A stretch of DNA of 64,000 nt. Source: JAAYJR01 sp964545315 (GTDB lineage Bacteria > Bacteroidota > Bacteroidia > Bacteroidales > Prolixibacteraceae). The position numbers and the translations under genes were made by a program. The notes below the pieces were generated by a model, which had not been told where the DNA came from, ran no database searches, and was given only the letters and a program-made list of their open reading frames with translations. The stretch is taken from contig CAZJGI010000008.1 in NCBI GenBank assembly GCA_964545315.1, positions 13,822-77,821 on the forward strand, given 5' to 3'. This document shows positions 55,869-64,000 of this stretch, piece by piece; the first letter of the stretch is position 1; each line of letters begins with the position of its first letter.

Positions 55869-57335
55869 TTATTTTTTTAAAAACATTGTTAATAATAAAC
55901 CGGCAGATACAGTAACCAAAGTTCCCACAAAAGTATACCAGGTCCATGCAACTGAAGTGAAGAAAATAATGAAGACCATGACTATAATACCTGCAAAAAA
56001 TGCAGGAATTGCATGAATTGTTTTTGGCTTTTTAAACAGCACGCCCAGCATAAATGCGCCTAATAGTCCCCCATAAGTAAATGATGCAATCGACAGCGCC
56101 AGTTCAACAACAGCCTGAGGACTTTCCATAAAGTATATTGCTGAACCGACGAGTAAAAAACACCAGATGGTGGTTATCAACCTTGATATCACTATCTCAT
56201 TTGATGGTTTTAATTTTTTGTAATAAGGGATAACATAATCATACATAGTTGTTGACCCAAGTGCGGAAAGAGAACTCGAAAGAGTAGACATAGCAGCTGC
56301 GAAGAGGGCAGCAATAATAAATCCGGATAGCCCCGTCGGCATCTCTTCGATAATAAATTTTGGAAATACTTCATCAGGGGTAATATCGGCACCTCCATAG
56401 AAGACGTAAAGTAAACTGCCAAGAAAAAGGAATAATGCAAACTGGATGATGATAATACCACCAGTAGTGATGAGGGCTTTTCTGCTCGCTCTAAGTGATC
56501 CTGTAGCAATTAGCCGCTGAATTATAAGCTGATCAATACCATGAGAAGCCATTGACAGAAATGCTCCCCCCAGAACACTGGCTATAAAGGTATAAGGTGT
56601 AGAAATGAATCCCCTGGTCCCGCCAACAACAGAAAAATCAAATATTTTATATTTTCCAGCTCCAAATGCTGCCTCAATACCTCCCGATAAACCATTCTCC
56701 AGCTTAAAATTCAGAATAATAATTGCAGCCAAAGCTCCTGCAATATATATAAACAGCTGCATCATATCCATCCAGACTACAGATTTTAGTCCTCCTGCAA
56801 ATGTGTAGCTATAAGTTGCCAGGGCAATAATGATAATTGCTCCAATATAAATATTGGTGTCAGAAAAAGTAGCTGCAAGCGAAGATCCTTTTAATATCAG
56901 TGCAAGAGGAATTGCAGTAGCAAACACCCTTACTCCGTCAGCAGCCAGCCTTGTTATCATAAATACTCCTGATGCGATATTTTTCACAGATACGCCAAAC
57001 CTGCTTGTCAGATAACTGTAAGCAGTCCCTATTTCACCTTTAAAGTATGCGGGAAGTATTACCCATGCAACAATTATTCTTCCAAGGAAATATCCAAGGG
57101 TAAGTTGAAGAAAATTAAGGTTAGTTAAATATGCGATCCCGGGAATACTGATAAAAGTCAGTGCACTGGTCTCAGTTGCAACAATTGACAAGCAAACAAC
57201 CAACCAGGGAATTTTGCCCCCGCCGAGAAAATAATCTTTTGTAGTAGTCTGTTTGCCGGCTATCTTAATTCCCAGCCATGATATGCCCAGAATATATACA
57301 ACAACAATAATCAGATCTATTAATGTGAAGTTCAT
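55869..57335 (-). CDS. Sodium/solute symporter (SSS family)
   Basis: 488-aa inner-membrane transporter with 13 predicted helices. SSS landmarks are IAGKQTTTKDYFLGGGKIPW (N-terminal), ATETSALTFISIPG (sodium site region), RLAADGVRVFATAIPLAL and AALFAAAMSTLSSSLSALGS. Sugar-acid, sialate and N-acyl-sugar transporters belong here. It lies between the GKRP/MurQ-like gene (5-bp gap) and the esterase, so it probably imports an oligosaccharide or monosaccharide released by these enzymes. Confidence 0.93.
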   Translation of the reverse strand: MNFTLIDLIIVVVYILGISWLGIKIAGKQTTTKDYFLGGGKIPWLVVCLSIVATETSALTFISIPGIAYLTNLNFLQLTLGYFLGRIIVAWVILPAYFKGEIGTAYSYLTSRFGVSVKNIASGVFMITRLAADGVRVFATAIPLALILKGSSLAATFSDTNIYIGAIIIIALATYSYTFAGGLKSVVWMDMMQLFIYIAGALAAIIILNFKLENGLSGGIEAAFGAGKYKIFDFSVVGGTRGFISTPYTFIASVLGGAFLSMASHGIDQLIIQRLIATGSLRASRKALITTGGIIIIQFALFLFLGSLLYVFYGGADITPDEVFPKFIIEEMPTGLSGFIIAALFAAAMSTLSSSLSALGSTTMYDYVIPYYKKLKPSNEIVISRLITTIWCFLLVGSAIYFMESPQAVVELALSIASFTYGGLLGAFMLGVLFKKPKTIHAIPAFFAGIIVMVFIIFFTSVAWTWYTFVGTLVTVSAGLLLTMFLKK

Positions 57336-57340
57336 ATCAA

Positions 57341-59113
57341 TTATCTTCCTTGTATTTTTTTAATGGTATACTGAACAGGTGAAATTCTCTCCTTTGTTGA
57401 GTCATCAGCTTCTTTTAGCTCTTCCAAAGCTTCATGAAGTTCAAAACATGCCTCTGCATAACTTAAACTGCATATTTCAGATATCAGGCGTATAGCCCTG
57501 TCTTTTAATTTCTTATTGGAAACATCCACCCAGCTCATCCAGTTACCGGTGACCCTGCCCATCATTACCATCGTTCCGGTGGAGATAGTATTAAGAATAA
57601 GCTTAAATGCCAGGTGCCGGGAAAGTCCAAGGGGAGTCTTAACGACCGGATAATAAATACGGTAATCCGCTGGAAACTCACTATCTCCTGCCAAAAGGGT
57701 GTAAGACCGCTGATAATTGGAAGCGCATTTTTGAAATGCAGAATTGTATTTTTGATAATCATCACCTAAGTATTCATTGCCTCCAAGAATATTAACAGCG
57801 ACATAAGGGTTTCGTGACAGTCGTGAGTTGTCAGGTTCATTACCTATACAAAACTTTAATATCTGGTTTGTACCCAGAAGTGGTGGATTGTCAACAAGAT
57901 TTTTTGGGGCATTCATTTGTAAGAAAAGGGCACTGTCCCATTCCAGACAACGGGGATGTCTGCATAGCATGCTCTTCCATGCATTAGGAGTGGAATACAG
58001 AGGATTTTTTACGAATGCCCAGGAAGGGGGAGATATTTTATCATCAATTTTGATAAATGGAGGCAGCATAAAAGTGGGTGCTCTTTCAGTCGTGTCAGTA
58101 AAAATATCAATCATGTGATTGTTGGCAAAATAGGTTACCAATCCTTTTTCTTTATAAATATTCACCTCCAAACTGATATAATCAGCCAGGTTTTTCAGAT
58201 TAGACGTTGTGTTTAACTCCCGGAGCAGATCACTAAAACATTCAGGATAATTACATTTCGCGAATCCGGCCTGAGTAGTCTGTTTATCTGAGAACTCATT
58301 TAATATTTTCAGGATAACTGTCTCAAGAGCGGCTCCTGCAACAAGAAGCTCAGAAGTAGTTGCCTGCATTCTTGTTGATCCTGCTATAGCCATAGGACAA
58401 CAATAAAGATCAAGCACTGTAACCCGGGGGTCTTCAATAGCTATTTTAGAGCGCTCAATATTTTGTACCAGAATTTCAGCGGGATTATTGAATAATAAAA
58501 AAACACCAGCCCCCCGATCAACTGACTCAGCAACAGTTCCAAGCACCGAGGAGGTCTCTCCTCCCTCTGTGATTGCAACAAGTACATCTCCTTTAACAAT
58601 ATTAAGTTCCCTAACCTGTTGCCTCCCAAACTCCTGGTAATCCTCAAAAGACTCTACTGAGCGGATTAACGCATAGTCTCCACCTGTCATTATGCTGTAA
58701 ACACTATCTTCATATTGCCTGATCCTGTAATATAATTCAGGATCAGACCTGTGTAAGTCAATAAAAAACCGCCGCCACATAGATTCCAAAAGAATACTAA
58801 GCCTGCCGGTAGATCCACATCCTGAAAAGACGATTTTATTACCGTCTCTTACTGCATTTTCAATATCATCTACCATCTTATTATATTGCCGGCTGCGAAA
58901 TATCCTGTCAGCCATTTCGATAATATCCGTGTCAACAGACAGTAATGTCCTTATTCCATCTATGGGATCAAGAGCAAACTTCTGATCCAGTTGACGTGTT
59001 TTTGGATTTGACTGTTCAGTAGGCAATATTCCCAGATGGAACTGTTTCTCGTTTTTCAGAAAATTTTCTGCCTCTCTTCGTGCTCTGTTTCGGATTGCAT
59101 CTTTCTTTTCCAT
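57341..59113 (-). CDS. GKRP/MurQ-like double-SIS-domain sugar phosphate protein
   Basis: 590-aa cytoplasmic protein with two SIS domains, about twice the length of MurNAc 6-phosphate etherase (MurQ) and close to glucokinase regulatory protein. The first SIS domain has SGCGSTGRLS (97-106) and AITEGGETSSVLG, with SVESFEDY matching the MurQ AVExAED region. The glutamate usual in MurQ's SEC segment is replaced (reads LLESMW), so etherase activity by the normal mechanism is doubtful. STRMQATTSELLVAGAALE is the other conserved segment. It may bind or isomerise a sugar phosphate or regulate a kinase. It is followed at 5 bp by the SSS symporter. Confidence 0.8.
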   Translation of the reverse strand: MEKKDAIRNRARREAENFLKNEKQFHLGILPTEQSNPKTRQLDQKFALDPIDGIRTLLSVDTDIIEMADRIFRSRQYNKMVDDIENAVRDGNKIVFSGCGSTGRLSILLESMWRRFFIDLHRSDPELYYRIRQYEDSVYSIMTGGDYALIRSVESFEDYQEFGRQQVRELNIVKGDVLVAITEGGETSSVLGTVAESVDRGAGVFLLFNNPAEILVQNIERSKIAIEDPRVTVLDLYCCPMAIAGSTRMQATTSELLVAGAALETVILKILNEFSDKQTTQAGFAKCNYPECFSDLLRELNTTSNLKNLADYISLEVNIYKEKGLVTYFANNHMIDIFTDTTERAPTFMLPPFIKIDDKISPPSWAFVKNPLYSTPNAWKSMLCRHPRCLEWDSALFLQMNAPKNLVDNPPLLGTNQILKFCIGNEPDNSRLSRNPYVAVNILGGNEYLGDDYQKYNSAFQKCASNYQRSYTLLAGDSEFPADYRIYYPVVKTPLGLSRHLAFKLILNTISTGTMVMMGRVTGNWMSWVDVSNKKLKDRAIRLISEICSLSYAEACFELHEALEELKEADDSTKERISPVQYTIKKIQGR

Positions 59114-59201
59114 TTATATTTTTTTAATTCCGGGGTAAGGAGTATTACTCAACTCCTCACTGTCATCAAGCTGCATATCAGGGATATATCAAAAAATAAT
59201 T

Positions 59202-61586
59202 TTACCTGTTACTGTATGTCAGCAAAACAGACATCTCTTTACCTTTATCTTCAATATTCTCAATTATCATTACCTTGTTATCCTGGTCATACTCAGCAGA
59301 ATATACCTCGTTCCCACAAGCCGGTGTACCAGGGCAATGCACCCTCAGGCAATGAATCCTGTTTGAAGGCATGTTGTCATACCGGCCGGTTCGCGGACTA
59401 ATAATGATTTCAATTTTTTCATTGCTTTTTATACACTCAACAGTTGTTTGTGCGATATTTCCTTCAAGATATTCATAACTTTCGCCATCATCCTCATAAA
59501 GAGTAAAAGATGATTTTCCTTCAGGATAAATCTCCCAAATTATCTCTTCGGGAGTCACCGTCCCTATGTTACTCATCACTTTCTGTGTAGGAATAATTGC
59601 CCCGGCCTTTACAAACAGAGGCCCTCCCTTGTCTTCCGGAAATTGAGATGGCATTTCCTGCCTGCCGTCATAATGTTTGCCAGTCCAGTAATCTATCCAC
59701 TCTCCTTCAGGCAGATAAACAACTGAGTCGAAAGCAGACACCAGCAATGCATCTCCGAACATGTACTGATTTATATATTTATCGCATTTCATATCTTCAG
59801 GATAGATCAATGAGAGAGCCCTCATCATTGGAATGGCTTTTATTGACGCAACATGTGCTGTTGAGTAGATGTATGGAATAAGTCTATACCGGAGGTGAGC
59901 ATAATCTCTTATCATTGCCAGTGATTTTTCGCCTAAAAACCATGGCTGCACATACATGTGCCATCCCAGAATCTGTGTAAGAGGCTGAAAGAACCCAAAA
60001 TGGATTCCTGCCGGAGAATGGGTCTGCATGTCAGTACATACATTAGAATGGCCGCAGAGACCATGATTAATTAGTGAAATCATAGGCCCCGGTCCTCCTC
60101 CTGTATCACCCGCCCACGTGGCTGAGTAGCGCTGTATCCCTGAATAACCACCTACAGTGAAAATCATAGCCCTCCTGCCGGTGTGTTCCTTAAATCCACA
60201 ATGCATCTGCTTACTGTAAAGAAGGGGATAAAGGTTTATCATTTCATAATCGTCCATTCCGTTAGCCCACCTCCGTTCAGGCTCGACCTTAAGGGTTACC
60301 TGACCGGCACCGTCAAGTTTAAACATGGATGCTCCGTCATCCACAAATTTCTTCAGATGCTCAAACCAGGGCTCAATATCCTTCTCCTGATCAACTTGTC
60401 GCGTTATCATCTTGTCGCCCAAAAGCGTATCCAGGATAACAGCTTCACTTTTCGCGACCTTATCAAAATGACTTTCAATTTCAACTGATCCATCATCTCT
60501 GTTTTCAAGTAAGTACTCTTCATATTCACTAAAATCATAATTTGTACAGAGCCAAAGACTCATTTTGAACCCCATCTCCCTCAATGCATCTGCAAAAGTG
60601 GCCCTGCCTGTATTTCTCAACCAAAAGGGAATGTGAAAACGCTCCTTGCTCCACTCCTTTTTAGTTGATGTATCATAATGTTTCTCCATCCAGTCAGGTT
60701 CCAGTCCTATAACGTCGCACGGAATATCATGCCTGCGAAATTCGTAAGCCTCATAAAGGACATCCCTGGCCCTTACTCCCCTCTCATCACAAACCCATGT
60801 GAGGCCGTAGCCCCATTTTGGTAAAAGATGAGGCTTTCCGGTAATGTCAGTATATTTATCCAATATGGACAGCATTGAACTCCCGGATATCAGGTAATAA
60901 TCAATAAATCCCTTTTCTGAGGAGAATAACAAACGGTTTTTTACAGTGGCCCCTGCATCAAATGAATGGATCATTGTTGTATTCAAAAATAAACCCCACC
61001 CGTTGCTGCTCATAACATAAGGAACAGGTGCATAAGAATCCCTGTTTTTAATCATGATCTGATTTTTATGACCTCTTTTATTAAACTGTTCTCTCGATTC
61101 ATCACCAAAACCATACAACCTTTCATCATCGGTCAACACAAAAGACAATTCAAAACCTTCCATCAGGCCAGGGGCAGGTGGCAGATCATTGCCTAAAATA
61201 ATTTTACCGTCTTTATCAAGGAATTTAATTGAACCATCTCTATGGTCAACTTGCAGGCTGACTGAATCGGTGCTTATATGAGTATAATTCCTGTTATGTA
61301 TGATCTTTACCTTATGATGCAGGCATTTTGTATTAACAATGCCATACCTCACCATTCCATTTTCCGGAAAATTATTTTCCTTATTCGTCCGGATCCTGAA
61401 AACAGAGGAATTTACAAAATCAATAAGCAGATAGTTATCTTTAATTTGCAAACAAATTGATGTATCAGTTTCATTAACAAAATAATTACCGAAATTTATA
61501 TTGGCAGCATAAATTTTCCGGAAGTTCAAAATATTCACGCTGCAGAAAAGAAAGATAAATACGATTGCAATACAAGATTTGTTCAT
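59202..61586 (-). CDS. GH31 family alpha-glycosidase
   Basis: 794-aa secreted enzyme with a signal peptide (about 1-28). An N-terminal beta-sandwich precedes the TIM barrel, where the nucleophile is D425 in MFKLDGAGQV and the acid/base is D494 in WAGDTGGGPG, a normal 69-residue spacing. DVIGLEPDWMEKHYD is the family barrel motif and IYPEGKSSFTLYEDDGESYEY marks the C-terminal domain. Activity could be alpha-glucosidase, alpha-xylosidase or a rarer specificity. Upstream gene of the minus-strand run; divergent from the GH78 at 61929 across a REP unit. Confidence 0.92.
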   Translation of the reverse strand: MNKSCIAIVFIFLFCSVNILNFRKIYAANINFGNYFVNETDTSICLQIKDNYLLIDFVNSSVFRIRTNKENNFPENGMVRYGIVNTKCLHHKVKIIHNRNYTHISTDSVSLQVDHRDGSIKFLDKDGKIILGNDLPPAPGLMEGFELSFVLTDDERLYGFGDESREQFNKRGHKNQIMIKNRDSYAPVPYVMSSNGWGLFLNTTMIHSFDAGATVKNRLLFSSEKGFIDYYLISGSSMLSILDKYTDITGKPHLLPKWGYGLTWVCDERGVRARDVLYEAYEFRRHDIPCDVIGLEPDWMEKHYDTSTKKEWSKERFHIPFWLRNTGRATFADALREMGFKMSLWLCTNYDFSEYEEYLLENRDDGSVEIESHFDKVAKSEAVILDTLLGDKMITRQVDQEKDIEPWFEHLKKFVDDGASMFKLDGAGQVTLKVEPERRWANGMDDYEMINLYPLLYSKQMHCGFKEHTGRRAMIFTVGGYSGIQRYSATWAGDTGGGPGPMISLINHGLCGHSNVCTDMQTHSPAGIHFGFFQPLTQILGWHMYVQPWFLGEKSLAMIRDYAHLRYRLIPYIYSTAHVASIKAIPMMRALSLIYPEDMKCDKYINQYMFGDALLVSAFDSVVYLPEGEWIDYWTGKHYDGRQEMPSQFPEDKGGPLFVKAGAIIPTQKVMSNIGTVTPEEIIWEIYPEGKSSFTLYEDDGESYEYLEGNIAQTTVECIKSNEKIEIIISPRTGRYDNMPSNRIHCLRVHCPGTPACGNEVYSAEYDQDNKVMIIENIEDKGKEMSVLLTYSNR

Positions 61587-61928
61587 TATGGTTTTTAGCT
61601 GTAATATTATAATTTTATGAGGGAATTTGAAACTATTGGGGGGATAATTATTTATCCGTTCACTGAAGTGAACGGCAAAGGATAAGGCCCCTGAACCAAT
61701 TAGCTGCCATGATCAGAACCTTATCCTTTGCCGTCGGTTTCAACCGACGGACTGCAATCAGCAATACACTACCCTTTCGCTGCTTGCACTACCCCTGATC
61801 CATTCATTAAAGTGAACATTACCAATTTAAAAAATTCAAATTTATTAAATAATACTGCAATTCTGTAATCTTTAAAAGGTATTGATTATTTTTAACCTGT
61901 TAAGAAATAAAAAATAAATCAATTGAAT
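61587..61928. other. 342-bp divergent intergenic region holding a REP unit
   Basis: Between divergent GH31 and GH78 genes. 61641-61752 holds the REP/BIME-like unit. The right half is AT-rich and contains no exact TAnnTTTG box, RNA gene or open frame of note. Confidence 0.6.
61641..61752. repeat. REP/BIME-like repeat unit, copy 2
   Basis: Two hairpins face each other. The left, CCGTTCAC-TGAA-GTGAACGG (61656-61675), is followed by CAAAGGATAAGG. The right starts with the exact complement CCTTATCCTTTG (61719-61730) and ends in CCGTCGGTT-TC-AACCGACGG (61731-61750). The left start GGGATAATTATTTAT matches copy 1. Compensating differences in the hairpin arms preserve pairing. Confidence 0.85.
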
Positions 61929-64000
61929 ATGAACAGGATCATACTAATAACAGTAATATTATTTTGGGGATGTCAACACTTGTCGGAAAAAAATGCTTCA
62001 TACGGATTAACCGGTGATGGTGATATCTTCTGGATTGGCGACGGTAAAGAAGCGCCGGCTGAAGATTCACTCTTTTACCTTGATGATCCTGCTCCTATGT
62101 TCAGGAAAGAGTTCGAACCGGATAGTGATATAAAGTCAGCCAGGCTGCTTATAACTGCAGCCGGATACTATAGAGCTACAATAAACGGCCAGCGTGTGGG
62201 CAATAACATGCTTGACCCCGCCTGGACAGAATTCGGTAAAAGAGTTTATTATTCAGAATATAACATAACCGACTTGCTCACACCAGGTAAAAATTGCATT
62301 GGGGTAGTCCTGGGAAATGGCTTTTATAATCCTCTTCCAATGAAAATGTGGGGTAAAAAAAACCTCCGGGAAGCTTTAAATGTTATTGGCAGGCCTGTAT
62401 TTACCGGTAAAATAATTCTGGAATATCAAAATGGCCGCACAGATGTCATCATTACCGATGACTCCTGGCATTTCGAATATGGACCAATATTAAAAAATAA
62501 TGTTTACCTGGGTGAAGTTTATGATTCAAGACGAGAGATAGCGGATTGGGATATTCCCGGTTTTGATGATTCTTCATGGAAGCATGCTTCAAAGCAGGAT
62601 GGTCCGGGCGGACGATTACAAAAAGCATTCTTTCCTCCCGTGCAAATAACGGACACAATAACACCTGTTGAAATATATTCCCCAAATGAAGGAATATACA
62701 TAGCAGATATGGGGGTCAATTTTGCGGGAGTACAAAAAATTACATTAAAGGGTAACCCAGGTGATTCAATAGTGTTCAGGTTCGGAGAACGTATTTATGA
62801 CGACAACACCCTCAACATAATGACTACAGCATGCGGACAAATAAAAAGGCCTGGCATGGGCGGGCCGGGAGCCCCTGATACTGCCTGGCAAACCGACACA
62901 TACATTATCGGTTCACTACAGGAAGAATCTTACAGTCCTGAGTTCACATTTCACACATACAGATATATGGAGATAGCCGGATTAAGATATAAACCTGAAA
63001 TCTCTGATATCAAAGGTTTTGCCCTCAATACTAATGTGGCACAAATTAACAGCTTTGTCTCTTCCTCTGACCTGATAAATGCGATACAGAAGGCTTCAGA
63101 AAGAACATTTCTATCCAATCTTATCAGTGTTCAGTCGGACTGCCCTGCCCGTGAAAAATTCGGTTACGGGGGCGATCTGAATGCAACTTGCGAGGCATTA
63201 ATATATAATTTCGATATGAGAGCTTTTTACAGGAAGACGGTTTACGACTGGATTGATGCTATGAATGATTCAATTTTTATTGATACTGCACCTTTTGTGG
63301 ATACAAAATACTGCGGATTAAGCTGGGAATCGGCGTTCATAATTACCCAATATTATTTATATCTCTATTACAACGACACAGCTTTTATAAAGGAGTTATA
63401 TGAACTTGACAAAAAATGGATGGAAAAGGCAGCACGGATACATCCGGCAGGTATTGTAGATGCAGGCCTGGGCGACCACGAATCTTTAGAACCGGTACCT
63501 CCAGAATTAGTGGGTACCTGCCATTATTACTTTTGTGCGAAAATAATGGAACAATTCGCCTCTGTTATGCACAATCATGAAAATGAAGTGCGATACGGAC
63601 AATTAGCTGATAAGCTCAAAAACATTGTCAGAAAAGAGTTCTGGGAAAAATCCGTAAAAGATAAAATTAACAGGCAAACATTATTTGCCAGTTTACTGTA
63701 TTATGATATTATTTCTCCCGAAGATGTTCCCTCTGCTGTTGACTCACTTATGAAAGCAGTATCCCTGGCACCTGCAGGCCATTTTACTACAGGTATATTC
63801 GGCACTAAATATATCCTGGAGGCTATATCAAAATACCTTTCCCCTGATAAAGTTTTTGAAATAGTAAACAGTACTGAATTTCCAGGCTGGGGCCACATGA
63901 TTGACCAGGGAGCTACAACAATCTGGGAAACATGGAAAGAGAGTGATAATGTCTACTCAAACTGTCACCCGATGTTCGGTTCTGTATCTGAGTGGTTTTA
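61929..64000 (+). CDS. GH78 alpha-L-rhamnosidase, canonical, 3' end beyond window
   Basis: 690 codons visible. A lipobox-like stretch (LFWGC, C15) suggests a lipoprotein. An N-terminal Bac_rhamnosid_N beta domain (YYRATINGQRVGNNMLDPAWTEF and DSSWKHA) leads to the catalytic barrel with the canonical motif DCPAREKFGYGGD: D404, E409 as general acid, D416 as second carboxylate. PGWGHMIDQGATTIWETW near the right edge is the late barrel motif of GH78. It is the only canonical-motif rhamnosidase in the window. The C-terminal beta domain lies off the edge. Confidence 0.93.
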   Translation, partial: MNRIILITVILFWGCQHLSEKNASYGLTGDGDIFWIGDGKEAPAEDSLFYLDDPAPMFRKEFEPDSDIKSARLLITAAGYYRATINGQRVGNNMLDPAWTEFGKRVYYSEYNITDLLTPGKNCIGVVLGNGFYNPLPMKMWGKKNLREALNVIGRPVFTGKIILEYQNGRTDVIITDDSWHFEYGPILKNNVYLGEVYDSRREIADWDIPGFDDSSWKHASKQDGPGGRLQKAFFPPVQITDTITPVEIYSPNEGIYIADMGVNFAGVQKITLKGNPGDSIVFRFGERIYDDNTLNIMTTACGQIKRPGMGGPGAPDTAWQTDTYIIGSLQEESYSPEFTFHTYRYMEIAGLRYKPEISDIKGFALNTNVAQINSFVSSSDLINAIQKASERTFLSNLISVQSDCPAREKFGYGGDLNATCEALIYNFDMRAFYRKTVYDWIDAMNDSIFIDTAPFVDTKYCGLSWESAFIITQYYLYLYYNDTAFIKELYELDKKWMEKAARIHPAGIVDAGLGDHESLEPVPPELVGTCHYYFCAKIMEQFASVMHNHENEVRYGQLADKLKNIVRKEFWEKSVKDKINRQTLFASLLYYDIISPEDVPSAVDSLMKAVSLAPAGHFTTGIFGTKYILEAISKYLSPDKVFEIVNSTEFPGWGHMIDQGATTIWETWKESDNVYSNCHPMFGSVSEWF

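Noticed and set aside
57341..59113. Plain MurNAc 6-phosphate etherase assignment
   Set aside because: The protein is twice MurQ length and the catalytic Glu segment differs, so a GKRP/MurQ-like label is safer.
1..64000. CRISPR arrays, tRNAs, rRNAs, IS elements or prophage genes
   Set aside because: None was found on reading both strands; the only repeats seen are the REP-like units and short inverted repeats listed.

Overview
The window looks like a chromosomal segment of a Bacteroidota bacterium, most likely an anaerobic or facultative Bacteroidales/Marinilabiliales-type glycan degrader. The evidence is AT-rich DNA, several upstream elements matching the Bacteroidota -7 box TAnnTTTG, a GldA/GldF/GldG-type ABC operon, secreted glycosidases with signal peptides or lipoboxes, GIN-domain and DUF4340 proteins, and a LexA-like repressor divergent from dinB-dnaE. 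No rRNA, tRNA, CRISPR array, insertion sequence or phage gene was seen. Both edges cut genes: a DnaE-type polymerase at the left and a GH78 rhamnosidase at the right.

Layout. 1-4360: an inducible mutagenesis cassette (dnaE2-like, dinB, divergent S24/XRE repressor) with a perfect inverted repeat between the divergent genes. 4330-11810: a minus-strand housekeeping run (glycosyltransferase, small membrane protein, M16 peptidase, HAD phosphatase, TPR protein). 11900-15445: a single 1180-residue protein joining a sulfatase to a GH78-type rhamnosidase. 15470-26045: a short-chain fatty acid hub. ptb-buk and ackA are on the minus strand; acs, an OFA-type transporter, an ADP-forming acyl-CoA synthetase with a C-terminal GNAT domain, and a sirtuin are on the plus strand. 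26060-43680: mixed core genes, including Nudix, NlpC/P60, a 7TM-HD phosphohydrolase, an S41 peptidase, a YqhD-like alcohol dehydrogenase, PAQR/hemolysin III, rhamnulokinase, an ArfB-like factor, CPBP protease, 1-Cys peroxiredoxin and the Gld-type ABC operon. 44064-64000: a carbohydrate region with a Gfo/Idh oxidoreductase, a beta-propeller glycosidase-like protein, a hexapeptide acyltransferase, three further GH78-type rhamnosidases, a GDPD, a double-hydrolase esterase, a sodium/solute symporter, a GKRP/MurQ-like SIS protein and a GH31.

How the genes fit together. Four rhamnosidase modules, one fused to a sulfatase, plus rhamnulokinase, an esterase, GH31 and an SSS symporter point to degradation of a rhamnose-rich, partly sulfated and esterified glycan such as ulvan, a sulfated rhamnan or rhamnogalacturonan-like material. 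No SusC/SusD pair, polysaccharide lyase or rhaA/rhaD is visible, so this would be only part of the pathway. Acetate and butyrate from fermentation would be handled by Ack, Ptb-Buk, Acs and the ADP-forming synthetase. Acs carries the lysine motif that Pat acetylates in other bacteria. A GNAT-fused synthetase and a sirtuin lie just downstream, which suggests a compact reversible-acylation switch.

Two related REP-like inverted repeat units (about 45951-46056 and 61641-61752) lie inside the carbohydrate region. Everything here comes from reading the sequence. No database search or structure prediction was run.
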